From the NCBI GenBank assembly GCA_011523045.1, contig WTHR01000098.1:2653-38720 (forward strand): 36,068 nt of DNA, written 5' to 3'. The translations under genes were made by a program, and so were the position numbers. The notes beneath the pieces are model-generated. The model saw only the letters and a list, made by a program, of their open reading frames with translations. It ran no database searches and had not been told where the DNA came from. Below, piece after piece: positions 26,503 through 35,324 of this stretch (position 1 is the first letter of the stretch; the number at the start of each line of letters is the position of its first letter). This DNA comes from Gammaproteobacteria bacterium. Its GTDB lineage: Bacteria; Pseudomonadota; Gammaproteobacteria; Arenicellales; UBA868.

Positions 26503-28455
26503 TTACTCCCCCATCCCCATGTCGATGTAACCGGTCGGACAGACGTCGGCACAAATATGGCAACCGATGCACTTCGAATAGTCGGTATCCACGTACCGCC
26601 CGGTCGTTGACTGATCTTTCTTGACTCGAAAGACCGCATCCTGGGGACAAAAAATAACGCAGTTGTCGCACTCAAAACACATGCCGCAACTCATGCAGCG
26701 TTCTGCCTCGGCGCGGGCCTCTTCTTCGCCCAGGCCGTGGTGGCGTTCCTCAAAATGACCGAGCACTTCCTCCGCATCCGGGACGGTGGTGTCACGAAGA
26801 TTGCGGGGGGTCTCTTCGAAATGCCCCAGAAACAATTCGTCAGAGGGAATGATTTCGTGCCGCGACCGATCCTCATAGTTGTGAACCGCGAAGGATGCGT
26901 CTGACGTCCCCCAGGTGGCGGCATGATCATACTCGTCCGGAGCGAGGGATTGCTCGTTCAATTTTGCTAACAGATCAAAATGATGCACGTCCACTTTAGG
27001 TCGGCGCGCAGGATCTTCACCCCTCAGATAATGATCAATACTCTGAGCCGCGATAGCGGCCTGTCCAATAGCCGTCGTCAAGAGGTGTGGACGGACGATA
27101 TCTCCCGCAACAAAGTGACCGCGGCGATCAGGCACCTGAAAAAACCGGTCTGCCTCGATCAACTGCCGTTCGTTGCCCATTTCCTCAATCCCGCTAAGGT
27201 CTCCTGCCTGACCGATGGCCGATACGATCAGATCCGCCTCGACCTCAAACTCTGTGCCCGCAATCGGTGTGGGAATGCCTTTTTCGTCAATTTCACACTT
27301 TGCCAACCGCAGTCCCGTCGCGCGGCCGTCCTCACCTCGATTCAGGGCCACGGGCATCACCCCGTTCAGGATAGTCACGCCCTCAGTCAGCGCATCGTCC
27401 ACCTCTTCTTCAGTCGCTGTCATATCGGTGCGCTCAAAAAGCGCGGTCAGCGTCACGTGAGCGCCCTCTCGTGCGGCGACCATGGCAGAGTCATGTGCCG
27501 TGTAACCCCCAATGACCTCTTCAGGTCTGTCCTTTTCGTTGATCTGGTCGATCTTGCCAAGACGACGGGCCACCGAGACCACATCGATAGAGGTGTCTCC
27601 GCCGCCAATACAAACCACCTTTTCAGCGGTGACTTTCATAGACTCCTTGTTGAAGGCATCAAGGAATGCCACGCCGGACACACAGTTGGGCGTCTCTTCC
27701 CAACCCTCGACCGGCAACCCACGGCCGCGCTGACACCCCACTGCCCACAACAACGCGTCATACTCAGCTTCGAGCTGCTCTATTGAGATATCGGTGCCGA
27801 CGCGTACGCCGGTGCGGATCTCAATATCACCCATTTCTATAATGCGCCCGATCTCGCGATCCAGTCTGTCGCGTGGTGTACGATATCCGGGAATCCCATA
27901 GCGAAACATACCGCCAAGGTAATCCTGGGACTCAAACACTGTCGAGGCGTATCCCAAACGCCGCAATTGGTAAGCGCCTGCCAACCCTGCCGGACCGCCC
28001 CCAATGATGGCGATCTTCTTGCTGCCCACAGGGGGTGGTGTGTCAAAGCGGTATCCTTCGTCAAAAGCGGAGTCACCGATGTACTGCTCGACCGAATTGA
28101 TTCCGACAAAATCATCGACATTATTGCGGTTGCAGCCGCTCTCACACGGGGCGGGGCACACCCGGCCCATCATTGCCGGAAACGGATTGGCATCAGTCGC
28201 CCGGCGGAAGGCGTACTCTTGCCAGGTCATCCCCTCGGGGGGTTTTTCCATACCGCGCACAATTTGGAGCCATCCCCGGATGTCTTCGCCGGAAGGGCAG
28301 CTTCCCTGACAAGGCGGGGTACGGTGCACATAAGTCGGGCACTTATGTGAGTTATCTTCATTGAAGATCAGGTCTTTAAAATCATCCCACTGATGCTCAC
28401 CGTCGGCAAACTTGCGGAAAGTCAGTTTCTGCGTGTGTTCCTCTGAGGCTGCCAT
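26503..28455 (-). CDS. dsrL: DsrL, NAD(P)H:acceptor oxidoreductase-like iron-sulfur flavoprotein
   Basis: GltD-like fold (KKIAIIGGGPAGLAGAYQLRRLGY, CIGGGDTSIDVVSVARRLG) and C-terminal ferredoxin clusters (CMSCGMCFECDNCVIFCP, CIGCHICADVCPTG). Confidence 0.94.
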   Translation of the reverse strand: MAASEEHTQKLTFRKFADGEHQWDDFKDLIFNEDNSHKCPTYVHRTPPCQGSCPSGEDIRGWLQIVRGMEKPPEGMTWQEYAFRRATDANPFPAMMGRVCPAPCESGCNRNNVDDFVGINSVEQYIGDSAFDEGYRFDTPPPVGSKKIAIIGGGPAGLAGAYQLRRLGYASTVFESQDYLGGMFRYGIPGYRTPRDRLDREIGRIIEMGDIEIRTGVRVGTDISIEQLEAEYDALLWAVGCQRGRGLPVEGWEETPNCVSGVAFLDAFNKESMKVTAEKVVCIGGGDTSIDVVSVARRLGKIDQINEKDRPEEVIGGYTAHDSAMVAAREGAHVTLTALFERTDMTATEEEVDDALTEGVTILNGVMPVALNRGEDGRATGLRLAKCEIDEKGIPTPIAGTEFEVEADLIVSAIGQAGDLSGIEEMGNERQLIEADRFFQVPDRRGHFVAGDIVRPHLLTTAIGQAAIAAQSIDHYLRGEDPARRPKVDVHHFDLLAKLNEQSLAPDEYDHAATWGTSDASFAVHNYEDRSRHEIIPSDELFLGHFEETPRNLRDTTVPDAEEVLGHFEERHHGLGEEEARAEAERCMSCGMCFECDNCVIFCPQDAVFRVKKDQSTTGRYVDTDYSKCIGCHICADVCPTGYIDMGMGE

Positions 28456-28519
28456 AGCCCGATTCCTCTCGTCTGTTGCTCTCTAATGCTTCCTGACCTG
28501 CCCGCGCGATACGACCGGG

Positions 28520-30016
28520 TCAGTGCTCGTTACCAAATACCAGCGCGTCCCCCACCAACTGGTGTACGCTGATGATCATATCCATGCCCATTCCGTACTG
28601 CGGCAACACCTTGGTGAACTGGCTCTTGCAGATGGCGCAGATCGCCGCCATGTGCGTAACGCCGTGTTGCTCAATTACCTGCCGCAGCGCCTGCGCGCGA
28701 GGCAAAGCGCCCTTCACCCTAAGCTCAATCAGGTCATCCGTCAGCAATCCGCCGCCGCCGCCACAGCAAAAGGTGTGCTCATGGATCGTGTCAGGCGCCA
28801 TGTCCACGAAATGTGTACAGGCAGCACGAATCAAGTCACGGGGTATCGTGAACTGCCCGCCCGGGGTATCGCCCAAGCGTGATCCTCGGGAGACGTTGCA
28901 TGAATCATGGAAAGTGACGACCTTGTCATCGTTCGCCTCGGGGTCGAATTTCAATACCCCGCGCTGGTTAAGGTCGTGCGTGAACTCACAGATATGCTGC
29001 GGTACGGGATAAGCCGGATCAAGGAAATCAAAAGGCCCGATGAGCGTATTCCAGAAACTGTAGGCCACGCGCCATGCGTGACCGCACTCTCCTACGATAA
29101 TCCGCTTGACGCCAAGATCGAGAGCAGCCTGGCGGATGCGCTGCGCGACCTTCTGCATATTCTCGTAATTGCCGATAAAGATGCCGAAGTTGGCCGCCTC
29201 GGAAGCGTACGAGCTCAGTGTCCAACTGATGCCCGCCTGATGGAACACCTTGGCATAACCGATCAGGCCGTCAACGTGAGGCTCAGCAAAAAAATCAGCT
29301 GAGGGGGTGACCAGCAGGACGTCGGCGCCCTTCTGGTCCAACGGGAGTTTCACCGGGACGTTGATGTCTTCTTCAATCTCTTCTTCAAGGCCCTCGAGCG
29401 TATCGGCAAGCGCCGGCTCCGGCAGGCCGAGATTGTTTCCGATGGTATGAACCTTGCCGATGATCTCGTTCGAATACTTCTGGCCTACTCCGATTGAGGC
29501 GAGAATCTCCCGACCGGCCATGGTGATTTCTGCAGTATCAATACCGTACGGGCAATACACCGAGCAACGCCGGCACTCCGAGCATTGGTGGTAGTAGCTG
29601 TACCAGTCATTAATGACTTCTTCTGTCAGCTCAACCGCGCCGACCAGTTTCGGAAACCATTTGCCGGCCGTCGTAAAGTAGCGCCGGTACACTTTGCGCA
29701 TGAGATCCTGGCGCGCCACCGGCATGTTCTTGGGATCTCCCGTGCCAAGGTAATAGTGGCACTTGTCGGTACACGCGCCGCACTTGACGCAGGCATCCAT
29801 AAACACCTGCAAAGACCGGTAGCGCCCGAGCAGTTCATCCATCTTGCTAAGCGCAACGTCCTGCCAGTTCTCCACCAGTTCTCCCGGAAAGCCAAGGGGT
29901 GACTGATGCTCCGGTTTGGCAACAAAAGGCCGACTATGGGACATCGCGTCCGGCTGCACGGCGGGCGTGCTCAGCCAGTCTTCAAGAGCCGGTGTGTCGA
30001 ATTCGGGTTTAGCCAT
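28520..30016 (-). CDS. dsrK: DsrK, HdrD-like iron-sulfur protein
   Basis: CVKCGACTDKCHYY and CSECRRCSVYCPYG 4Fe-4S motifs; CCG domains (HTFCCGGGGGLL). Confidence 0.94.
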   Translation of the reverse strand: MAKPEFDTPALEDWLSTPAVQPDAMSHSRPFVAKPEHQSPLGFPGELVENWQDVALSKMDELLGRYRSLQVFMDACVKCGACTDKCHYYLGTGDPKNMPVARQDLMRKVYRRYFTTAGKWFPKLVGAVELTEEVINDWYSYYHQCSECRRCSVYCPYGIDTAEITMAGREILASIGVGQKYSNEIIGKVHTIGNNLGLPEPALADTLEGLEEEIEEDINVPVKLPLDQKGADVLLVTPSADFFAEPHVDGLIGYAKVFHQAGISWTLSSYASEAANFGIFIGNYENMQKVAQRIRQAALDLGVKRIIVGECGHAWRVAYSFWNTLIGPFDFLDPAYPVPQHICEFTHDLNQRGVLKFDPEANDDKVVTFHDSCNVSRGSRLGDTPGGQFTIPRDLIRAACTHFVDMAPDTIHEHTFCCGGGGGLLTDDLIELRVKGALPRAQALRQVIEQHGVTHMAAICAICKSQFTKVLPQYGMGMDMIISVHQLVGDALVFGNEH

Positions 30017-30031
30017 GATGTAAAAGCGGCA

Positions 30032-30934
30032 CTAGGCTCCGTCTGTGCCGCCGCTGCGCTCAGGCAACTCTTTGGCCCACGGCGCAACGTGACGGTGCTC
30101 GCGCGGGTTATCGCGCATATTGCGCGTCGGGCTGAAAAACACCCCCGGCGCGTGCAGCAACTTGCTGAAGGGAAAAATCAGCATCAGGATAATTACCAGC
30201 GAAAGGTGGACAAGCAGTGGCGCATCCGCAGGCAGAGGCTGCCAGTCAAACGATACCAGTCCCAGCGAGAACGCCTTGAGCGAGACGATGTCGGTATGCG
30301 CACTGTGTTTCATCACGAGTCCTGAGCCTGCGATCGCCAAAAGCAACGCCAGCATCAGGTGATCCGAAGGTGCACTGATATAGCGAATGCGGTCCACCAG
30401 GACACGGCGCGCCCATAACCCAGCCAGGCCGGCGAACATCGCAAAACTGGCATAAGAGCCCACCCACTGAATCATGACCACCCAAGACCAGACCGGCTGG
30501 GTGAAATATCGAAAATGTTGCGCGAGCACGATCAGCATACCGAAATGGAAGAGCCATCCGAAAAGCCAACTCCACTTGCTGCCTTTAAACAGGCTCTCGA
30601 AAAAAACGACTTCGCGGAACATCCGGGCAACAACACCGGCATGGGTCGTGGGTGCCGGCGTGGTGGGTATGACCAGCGGAGCAGGCGTGCGTGCATAGCG
30701 CGCCACACGGGCGCCGACCCCCACAAGAAATACGGCGGTCGCGAAGTAAAACAGCCCGGCGAAGATAGTGCCTAGTAACAAGAGAATCCTGCCTGGAAGA
30801 ACCGCCCCAGCCAGCACTGGCCGGCGGCGATTCTTTGCTTGGTGCTCATGCTCAGGCGCCGACTGAGCCGGCGCAGATGCTCTGTCCTGAAGAAGACTGT
30901 CAGACGCAACCCGTGGGCTTGGGCAGACCGGCAT
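30032..30934 (-). CDS. dsrM: DsrM, membrane cytochrome b (NarI-like); N-terminus uncertain
   Basis: NarI-like multi-TM protein between dsrC and dsrK. The 5' end of the ORF overlaps dsrC by 35 nt; the true start may be downstream (e.g. an in-frame GTG at VLAGAVLPG). Confidence 0.88.
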   Translation of the reverse strand: MPVCPSPRVASDSLLQDRASAPAQSAPEHEHQAKNRRRPVLAGAVLPGRILLLLGTIFAGLFYFATAVFLVGVGARVARYARTPAPLVIPTTPAPTTHAGVVARMFREVVFFESLFKGSKWSWLFGWLFHFGMLIVLAQHFRYFTQPVWSWVVMIQWVGSYASFAMFAGLAGLWARRVLVDRIRYISAPSDHLMLALLLAIAGSGLVMKHSAHTDIVSLKAFSLGLVSFDWQPLPADAPLLVHLSLVIILMLIFPFSKLLHAPGVFFSPTRNMRDNPREHRHVAPWAKELPERSGGTDGA

Positions 30935-31232
30935 ATTTACATGCCTGCTTTGCGGGCCCGTACGGGAAGAGTTCGTACAGGTACTTGCTGTTGCCCTTGT
31001 CTTTGCCGAGTTTCTTCCCGATGGCCTTGGTCAACACCCGCACCGCCGGAGCGATCTGGTATTCGTCATAGTATTCGCGAAGAAAGTTGATGACTTCCCA
31101 GTGGTTCTCGCTGAGATCACAGTCATCTTCTTTAGCCATGTAGGCAGCGACGTCGCTGTCCCATTCACCGAGGTTGGCGAGATATCCTTCCTCATCCGTT
31201 TCATAGGTCTTGCCGTTCAATTCAAATGCCAT
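30900..31232 (-). CDS. dsrC: DsrC sulfur carrier
   Basis: C-terminal ACKYAGLPKPTGCV with two Cys separated by 10 residues; FLREYYDEYQIAPAVRVLTKAI. Confidence 0.97.
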   Translation of the reverse strand: MAFELNGKTYETDEEGYLANLGEWDSDVAAYMAKEDDCDLSENHWEVINFLREYYDEYQIAPAVRVLTKAIGKKLGKDKGNSKYLYELFPYGPAKQACKYAGLPKPTGCV

Positions 31233-31271
31233 TTTCGGCCTCCTGTTCCATAAAAAACAAAAACAATTAAC

Positions 31272-31574
31272 TCAAAGCCAGTTCTGGATCTTGTCGTTGG
31301 TACAAGCCAGGTCGACAAACCCGTCGTAGCCCACTACCTCGATGCCCGGTATGAGTCTGTCGCCAGACAATCCCCGGGCTTTAAGATCTGGTTCCAGTGC
31401 ATACACACGCACTGCCTCAAGCGCTTCGGCCACCAGCGACGCATGCGCACTTCCCGCAAGCGCGCCGTACACTCCATCTTCAATCAGGAGCACATCGCTG
31501 CCGCTGCGCGCCAGCGACAGACAGGTCTTGAGGCTCGAAGACTCAAACGGAGATTTGTTAACGGTGTGCAGCAT
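31272..31574 (-). CDS. dsrH: DsrH
   Basis: MLHTVNKSPFESSSLKTCLSLARSGSDVLLIEDGVYGAL; DsrH/TusB family. Confidence 0.94.
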   Translation of the reverse strand: MLHTVNKSPFESSSLKTCLSLARSGSDVLLIEDGVYGALAGSAHASLVAEALEAVRVYALEPDLKARGLSGDRLIPGIEVVGYDGFVDLACTNDKIQNWL

Positions 31575-31600
31575 GATATCGGTGGTCGTGTGATGGGGCG

Positions 31601-32008
31601 TTAAAAATTCAGCAGAATATCCTGCTCTTCGATCAGATCAGAAAGCTGGGCCCGATCGACGATATGAATCGACGGCTTTTCCGCCCAGTCGTCATCTTCA
31701 TCTTCCCAGGTCAGCGGCATCAGATCGTCTTCTGTCAGTCCGCGCTCTTCGAGCGATTCACGCTCGACGTAAAGCCGATTCACTTCATAGTCGCCGAGAG
31801 CCCGGTAGGCAGGCGAGAAATTCTTCATTCCCGTATCCGCAGTATCCTGATCCTGCTTGAGCTGAAACACCCCATCGCCCACAAAGGCCATGCAAACATC
31901 CTGCTCAAACGCCGCGCCGATCAACACCACTTCCAGCCCCTCGACGGCATACACCGTTCCGCAGGGCGCATGGCGGTTGATGTACATAAATTTTTTCGCG
32001 TTGCTCAC
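31601..32008 (-). CDS. dsrF: DsrF
   Basis: Located between dsrE and dsrH; DsrF/TusC-like GTVYAVEGLEVVLIGAAFEQDVCMAFVGDGVFQLK. Confidence 0.93.
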   Translation of the reverse strand: MSNAKKFMYINRHAPCGTVYAVEGLEVVLIGAAFEQDVCMAFVGDGVFQLKQDQDTADTGMKNFSPAYRALGDYEVNRLYVERESLEERGLTEDDLMPLTWEDEDDDWAEKPSIHIVDRAQLSDLIEEQDILLNF

Positions 32009-32018
32009 CAGTTGGCCC

Positions 32019-32411
32019 TCAGTCGCCGAACACCAGAAGCCGGTCGGACTCGATACCCGCCTCGATCAACTGCCCCAATCCCGAGATGCGGAATCCCGGC
32101 GCAATATTGTCGCCGTCCTTGCTGTTGCGCTTCGCTTCATCAGGATCAACGATCCCGCGCCGCTGCGCCGCTGCCACACAGACCACCAAATCAAGATCAT
32201 GTTCGCTCGCCAGTTCACTCCAGCGATTGACGATGTGCCGGTCATCCTGGGGGGGTGTGGTGAGCCGCGTGCCGTTGTTCACCCCGTCATGATAAAAGAA
32301 GACTCGAAAAATCTCGTGACCGGCCGACAGGGCTGCGCGAATAAACTGATAGGCGCTGTCCGAGGCCTGGTGGGTATACGGCCCTTCGTTCACCATGACG
32401 GAAAACTTCAT
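32019..32411 (-). CDS. dsrE: DsrE
   Basis: MKFSVMVNEGPYTHQASDSAYQFIRAALSAGHEIFRVFFYHDGV; conserved Cys in LDLVVCVAAAQRRG. Confidence 0.95.
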   Translation of the reverse strand: MKFSVMVNEGPYTHQASDSAYQFIRAALSAGHEIFRVFFYHDGVNNGTRLTTPPQDDRHIVNRWSELASEHDLDLVVCVAAAQRRGIVDPDEAKRNSKDGDNIAPGFRISGLGQLIEAGIESDRLLVFGD

Positions 32412-32420
32412 CTGGATTGC

Positions 32421-33494
32421 CTAAAACCGGATATGCGTTGAGGCGTTGAGGCTCTTGCGCGCGCCACGCCAGTTATCAATATGGAACTTGGTAAACGGCA
32501 GTCCCGTAATCTCGAAAAAGCGCGGCCAGCCGATACGGTCGATCCAGTCATTGATTCGCTCCCAATCACGAGCGTCATCTTTATAGGACTGCAGAATCCG
32601 CTTGACGATCGCCGTGGCTTCCGGCCAGCGCGGCGGGTTGTTTGGAACCCCTGAGGCGACCAGCTTCTGGAAACTTGGCTTGCTGCGCGCGTTGGAATGA
32701 TTGCCGCCAACCCAGATCGCGAGTTTGGTGTGCTCAGGATCGTTGATCTGCATCGGCGGGCAAGGCGGATAGCACGCGCCGCAGCAGATACATTTTTTCT
32801 CATCAACCTCAAGGGTGGGCTTGCCGTTTACCTGTGCCGGCCGGATGGCTGCCACCGGGCAGCGCGCTACCACAGACGGGCGCTCACACACATTTGCCAC
32901 GAGATCGTGGTTAATCTTGGGCGGCTTGGTGTGCTGCACATTAATCGCAATATCTCCCTGACCGCCGCAATTGATCTGGCAGCACGAGGTCGTGATGTGC
33001 ACCCGGTTCGGCATATTGCAGTTTTTGAACTCATCGATCAGTTCATCCATCATTGCCTTGACCACGCCTGACGCGTCAGTCCCCGGGATATCGCAATGCA
33101 GCCATCCCTGGGTATGCGAAATCATGGCAACCGAGTTAGCGGTTCCACCGACCACAAACCCGGCATCTTCCAAAGCATCGATGAGCGGCTCGACCTTGGC
33201 TTCTTCAGCCACCATGTATTCGATATTGCTGCGGATAGTGAACCGGACGTGCCCATCGGCAAATTCATCGCCAATGTCGCAAAGCTTGCGAAGGGTAAAC
33301 ACATCCAGGATGCGCTGGGTACCCGCTTTGACAGTCCAGACTTCATCGCCGCTGTCGGCAACATGGCGCAGGACGCCCGGTCGGGGGTGATCATGCCAGC
33401 GCCACTGGCCAAAATTCTTGACCATCAGTGGATGCATGTACTGGAATCCGTCGGGACAACCCGACTCGATTGGCTGTCGCATGTCCTTAGCCAT
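32421..33494 (-). CDS. dsrB: Dissimilatory sulfite reductase beta subunit (reverse type)
   Basis: Siroheme/Fe-S region VHITTSCCQINCGGQGDIAI; ferredoxin motif CICCGACYPPCPPMQI. Confidence 0.97.
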   Translation of the reverse strand: MAKDMRQPIESGCPDGFQYMHPLMVKNFGQWRWHDHPRPGVLRHVADSGDEVWTVKAGTQRILDVFTLRKLCDIGDEFADGHVRFTIRSNIEYMVAEEAKVEPLIDALEDAGFVVGGTANSVAMISHTQGWLHCDIPGTDASGVVKAMMDELIDEFKNCNMPNRVHITTSCCQINCGGQGDIAINVQHTKPPKINHDLVANVCERPSVVARCPVAAIRPAQVNGKPTLEVDEKKCICCGACYPPCPPMQINDPEHTKLAIWVGGNHSNARSKPSFQKLVASGVPNNPPRWPEATAIVKRILQSYKDDARDWERINDWIDRIGWPRFFEITGLPFTKFHIDNWRGARKSLNASTHIRF

Positions 33495-33577
33495 CTTTTA
33501 TCTCTCTCTTATGCTCTTATGTTCTTAACTAAGCGTTCTTTACCGAACGAGATCACCGGACGAGATCTTCCGTCCAA

Positions 33578-34846
33578 TCATCCTGCTGCCGACTGCGCGC
33601 TTTCCGCTTGCCGCTCGAACCACTTCACTGCTTCCTCATCCCATCCATCCATCCGTACGTAGGAAGACTGCCTGGGATCAGCGATCATGTGCGGGTCGAC
33701 CTCGATGCCAATGCCCTCAAGGAAGTTCACCAGACCGATGCGCTCAATCATTTCGCCGCAGCGCTCATGCTCGAGGCCATTCTCGGCCCAGAAGTCGATT
33801 GTGTTTTCTGCAATCTCAGTGATGGTCTCGTAGTCCTCTTCGGTCTCGAGCTTCATGAACGGCACGATTACCGTGCCCATCAGATCACCAATTTTGAGGG
33901 TCCGTTTACCCCCCATGAGAATCGTTACCCCGGTGTCTTCTCCCGGGGACAGGGCTTTAGGCACCACATTGAGACAGTGCATGCAGCGCACGCAGTTGCG
34001 GTTGTCGATCTCGAGGGAATCGTCATCCTTCAGACTCATGCATCGAGTCGGACAACGAGTGATGATGTTGTCGATAGTGTGCTGGCGACCTTTCTCAGCG
34101 ACGTAGTCTTTCCAGGCCTGCTGGTCTACCTTCATGTCGTCCCGCCAGGTACCGATCACCGCCATATCTGCGCGTTCGATTGAGTTCATGCAGTCGTTCG
34201 GGCATCCCGAGACCTTGAATTTGAACTTATAGGGAAGCGCCGGGCGATGCACATCGTCTGTGAAGTTGTTGACCAGGGTCCGGTGAATCTTGTGCTCATT
34301 GGCGCAGGACTGTTCACACCGTGCGCCGCCGACACATGACATCGCGGTGCGCACGCAGGGTCCGGCACCACCGAGGTCAAACCCATAGTCGTTGATCTCA
34401 TCGAAAAAGTGCTGCGTGTTCTCGGTCGTTGCGCCGATAAACATGATGTTGCCGGTTTGCCCATGAAAGGTCACAAGACCGGAGCCCCACTTTTCCCAAC
34501 TGTCTGCCAACTGGCGCAGCATATCGGTGCTGTAATGGTTGCCCGCCGGGGGCTGAACCCGCAGGGTGTGGAATTCTTTGGATTCCGGGAACTGCTGACC
34601 TACCTCTGAAAAGCGCGGGATAATCCCGCCGCCGTAACCGTAAACACTGACGGTGCCACCCTTCCAATAACCCTTGCGCGTTTCGTAGGAGTGCTCCAGT
34701 TGTCCGAGCAGGTCATTGGCGACGCCGTTGATACGCTCTGTCGGATGCTCGTCCCGAAGACGTTTGATACCCGAAATAAAACTCGGCCAGGGTCCATTCT
34801 CCAGCTCATCGAGCATGGGGGTGTCATGTTGCTTGTTGTCAGCCAT
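33578..34846 (-). CDS. dsrA: Dissimilatory sulfite reductase alpha subunit (reverse type)
   Basis: KKGYWKGGTVSVYGYGGGIIPR-like start, CVGGARCEQSCANE, FKVSGCPNDCMNSIERADMAVIG. Confidence 0.97.
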   Translation of the reverse strand: MADNKQHDTPMLDELENGPWPSFISGIKRLRDEHPTERINGVANDLLGQLEHSYETRKGYWKGGTVSVYGYGGGIIPRFSEVGQQFPESKEFHTLRVQPPAGNHYSTDMLRQLADSWEKWGSGLVTFHGQTGNIMFIGATTENTQHFFDEINDYGFDLGGAGPCVRTAMSCVGGARCEQSCANEHKIHRTLVNNFTDDVHRPALPYKFKFKVSGCPNDCMNSIERADMAVIGTWRDDMKVDQQAWKDYVAEKGRQHTIDNIITRCPTRCMSLKDDDSLEIDNRNCVRCMHCLNVVPKALSPGEDTGVTILMGGKRTLKIGDLMGTVIVPFMKLETEEDYETITEIAENTIDFWAENGLEHERCGEMIERIGLVNFLEGIGIEVDPHMIADPRQSSYVRMDGWDEEAVKWFERQAESAQSAAG

Positions 34847-35006
34847 TTTCGTCGCGCTCCCTTCGGTGATCGCTTCTGTGCGCCAGTACCCGAACTGCTT
34901 TGCAACATCCTCCCTGAAGGTTTCATCCCCTCAACAGACAGTTGCGTCTGCAGAAACCCAGGGCGATTGTGCTCTTTGGCGTAGCACACGATTTGTGCCT
35001 GCGATC

Positions 35007-35012
35007 ATTCTA
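35007..35012 (-). promoter_or_regulatory. Putative -10 element of dsrA promoter (TAGAAT on minus strand)
   Basis: TAGAAT with no good -35 hexamer; the CCCC-N2-GGGG palindrome lies at the -35 side. Confidence 0.3.
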
Positions 35013-35033
35013 TTGACCTCTCCCGCTGACGCC

Positions 35034-35049
35034 ATTCCCCGGGGGGTAT
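35034..35049. promoter_or_regulatory. Putative operator 1: ATTCCCC-GG-GGGGTAT imperfect palindrome
   Basis: 7-2-7 inverted repeat upstream of dsrA. Confidence 0.5.
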
Positions 35050-35068
35050 GCGGTCAAAATCGCTGTTT

Positions 35069-35084
35069 TATCCCCTTGGGGATA
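35069..35084. promoter_or_regulatory. Putative operator 2: TATCCCC-TT-GGGGATA palindrome with perfect arms
   Basis: 7-2-7 inverted repeat, 35 bp centre to centre from operator 1. Confidence 0.55.
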
Positions 35085-35324
35085 GGCTGATTTTTGCAAC
35101 GCACAAAATTCACTTGGGGCGAGTGGGGTCTTTTTTTCGAACAAGTTCATGAAATCAGGGACTTAAAACAAAACGCCGCCCAAGAAGAAGAAAATCCTCC
35201 GAAATCTGTCAACCGCGCGGACGAAAATTCGACCGGAGATCAACCTTTTGGGGGAGTTTTCCGGCCGGGCCTGCGCTCTAGAATCAGGCTCCTCGGTTTA
35301 GTCCATTCCATCCGTTTATTCAAA

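Noticed and set aside
26490-26675. N-terminal extension of the dsrJ ORF (MSATTALFFVPRMRS...)
   Set aside because: Overlaps the dsrL ferredoxin domain; MARIGG at 26489 gives a normal signal-anchor N-terminus for DsrJ.
26980-27786. 268-aa plus-strand ORF inside dsrL
   Set aside because: Antisense to a clear DsrL coding region; no domain recognized.
33495-33577. Short direct repeats (ctcttatg x2, acgagatc x2) in the dsrA-dsrB gap
   Set aside because: Copies are only 8 nt and in a short spacer; plausible by chance.
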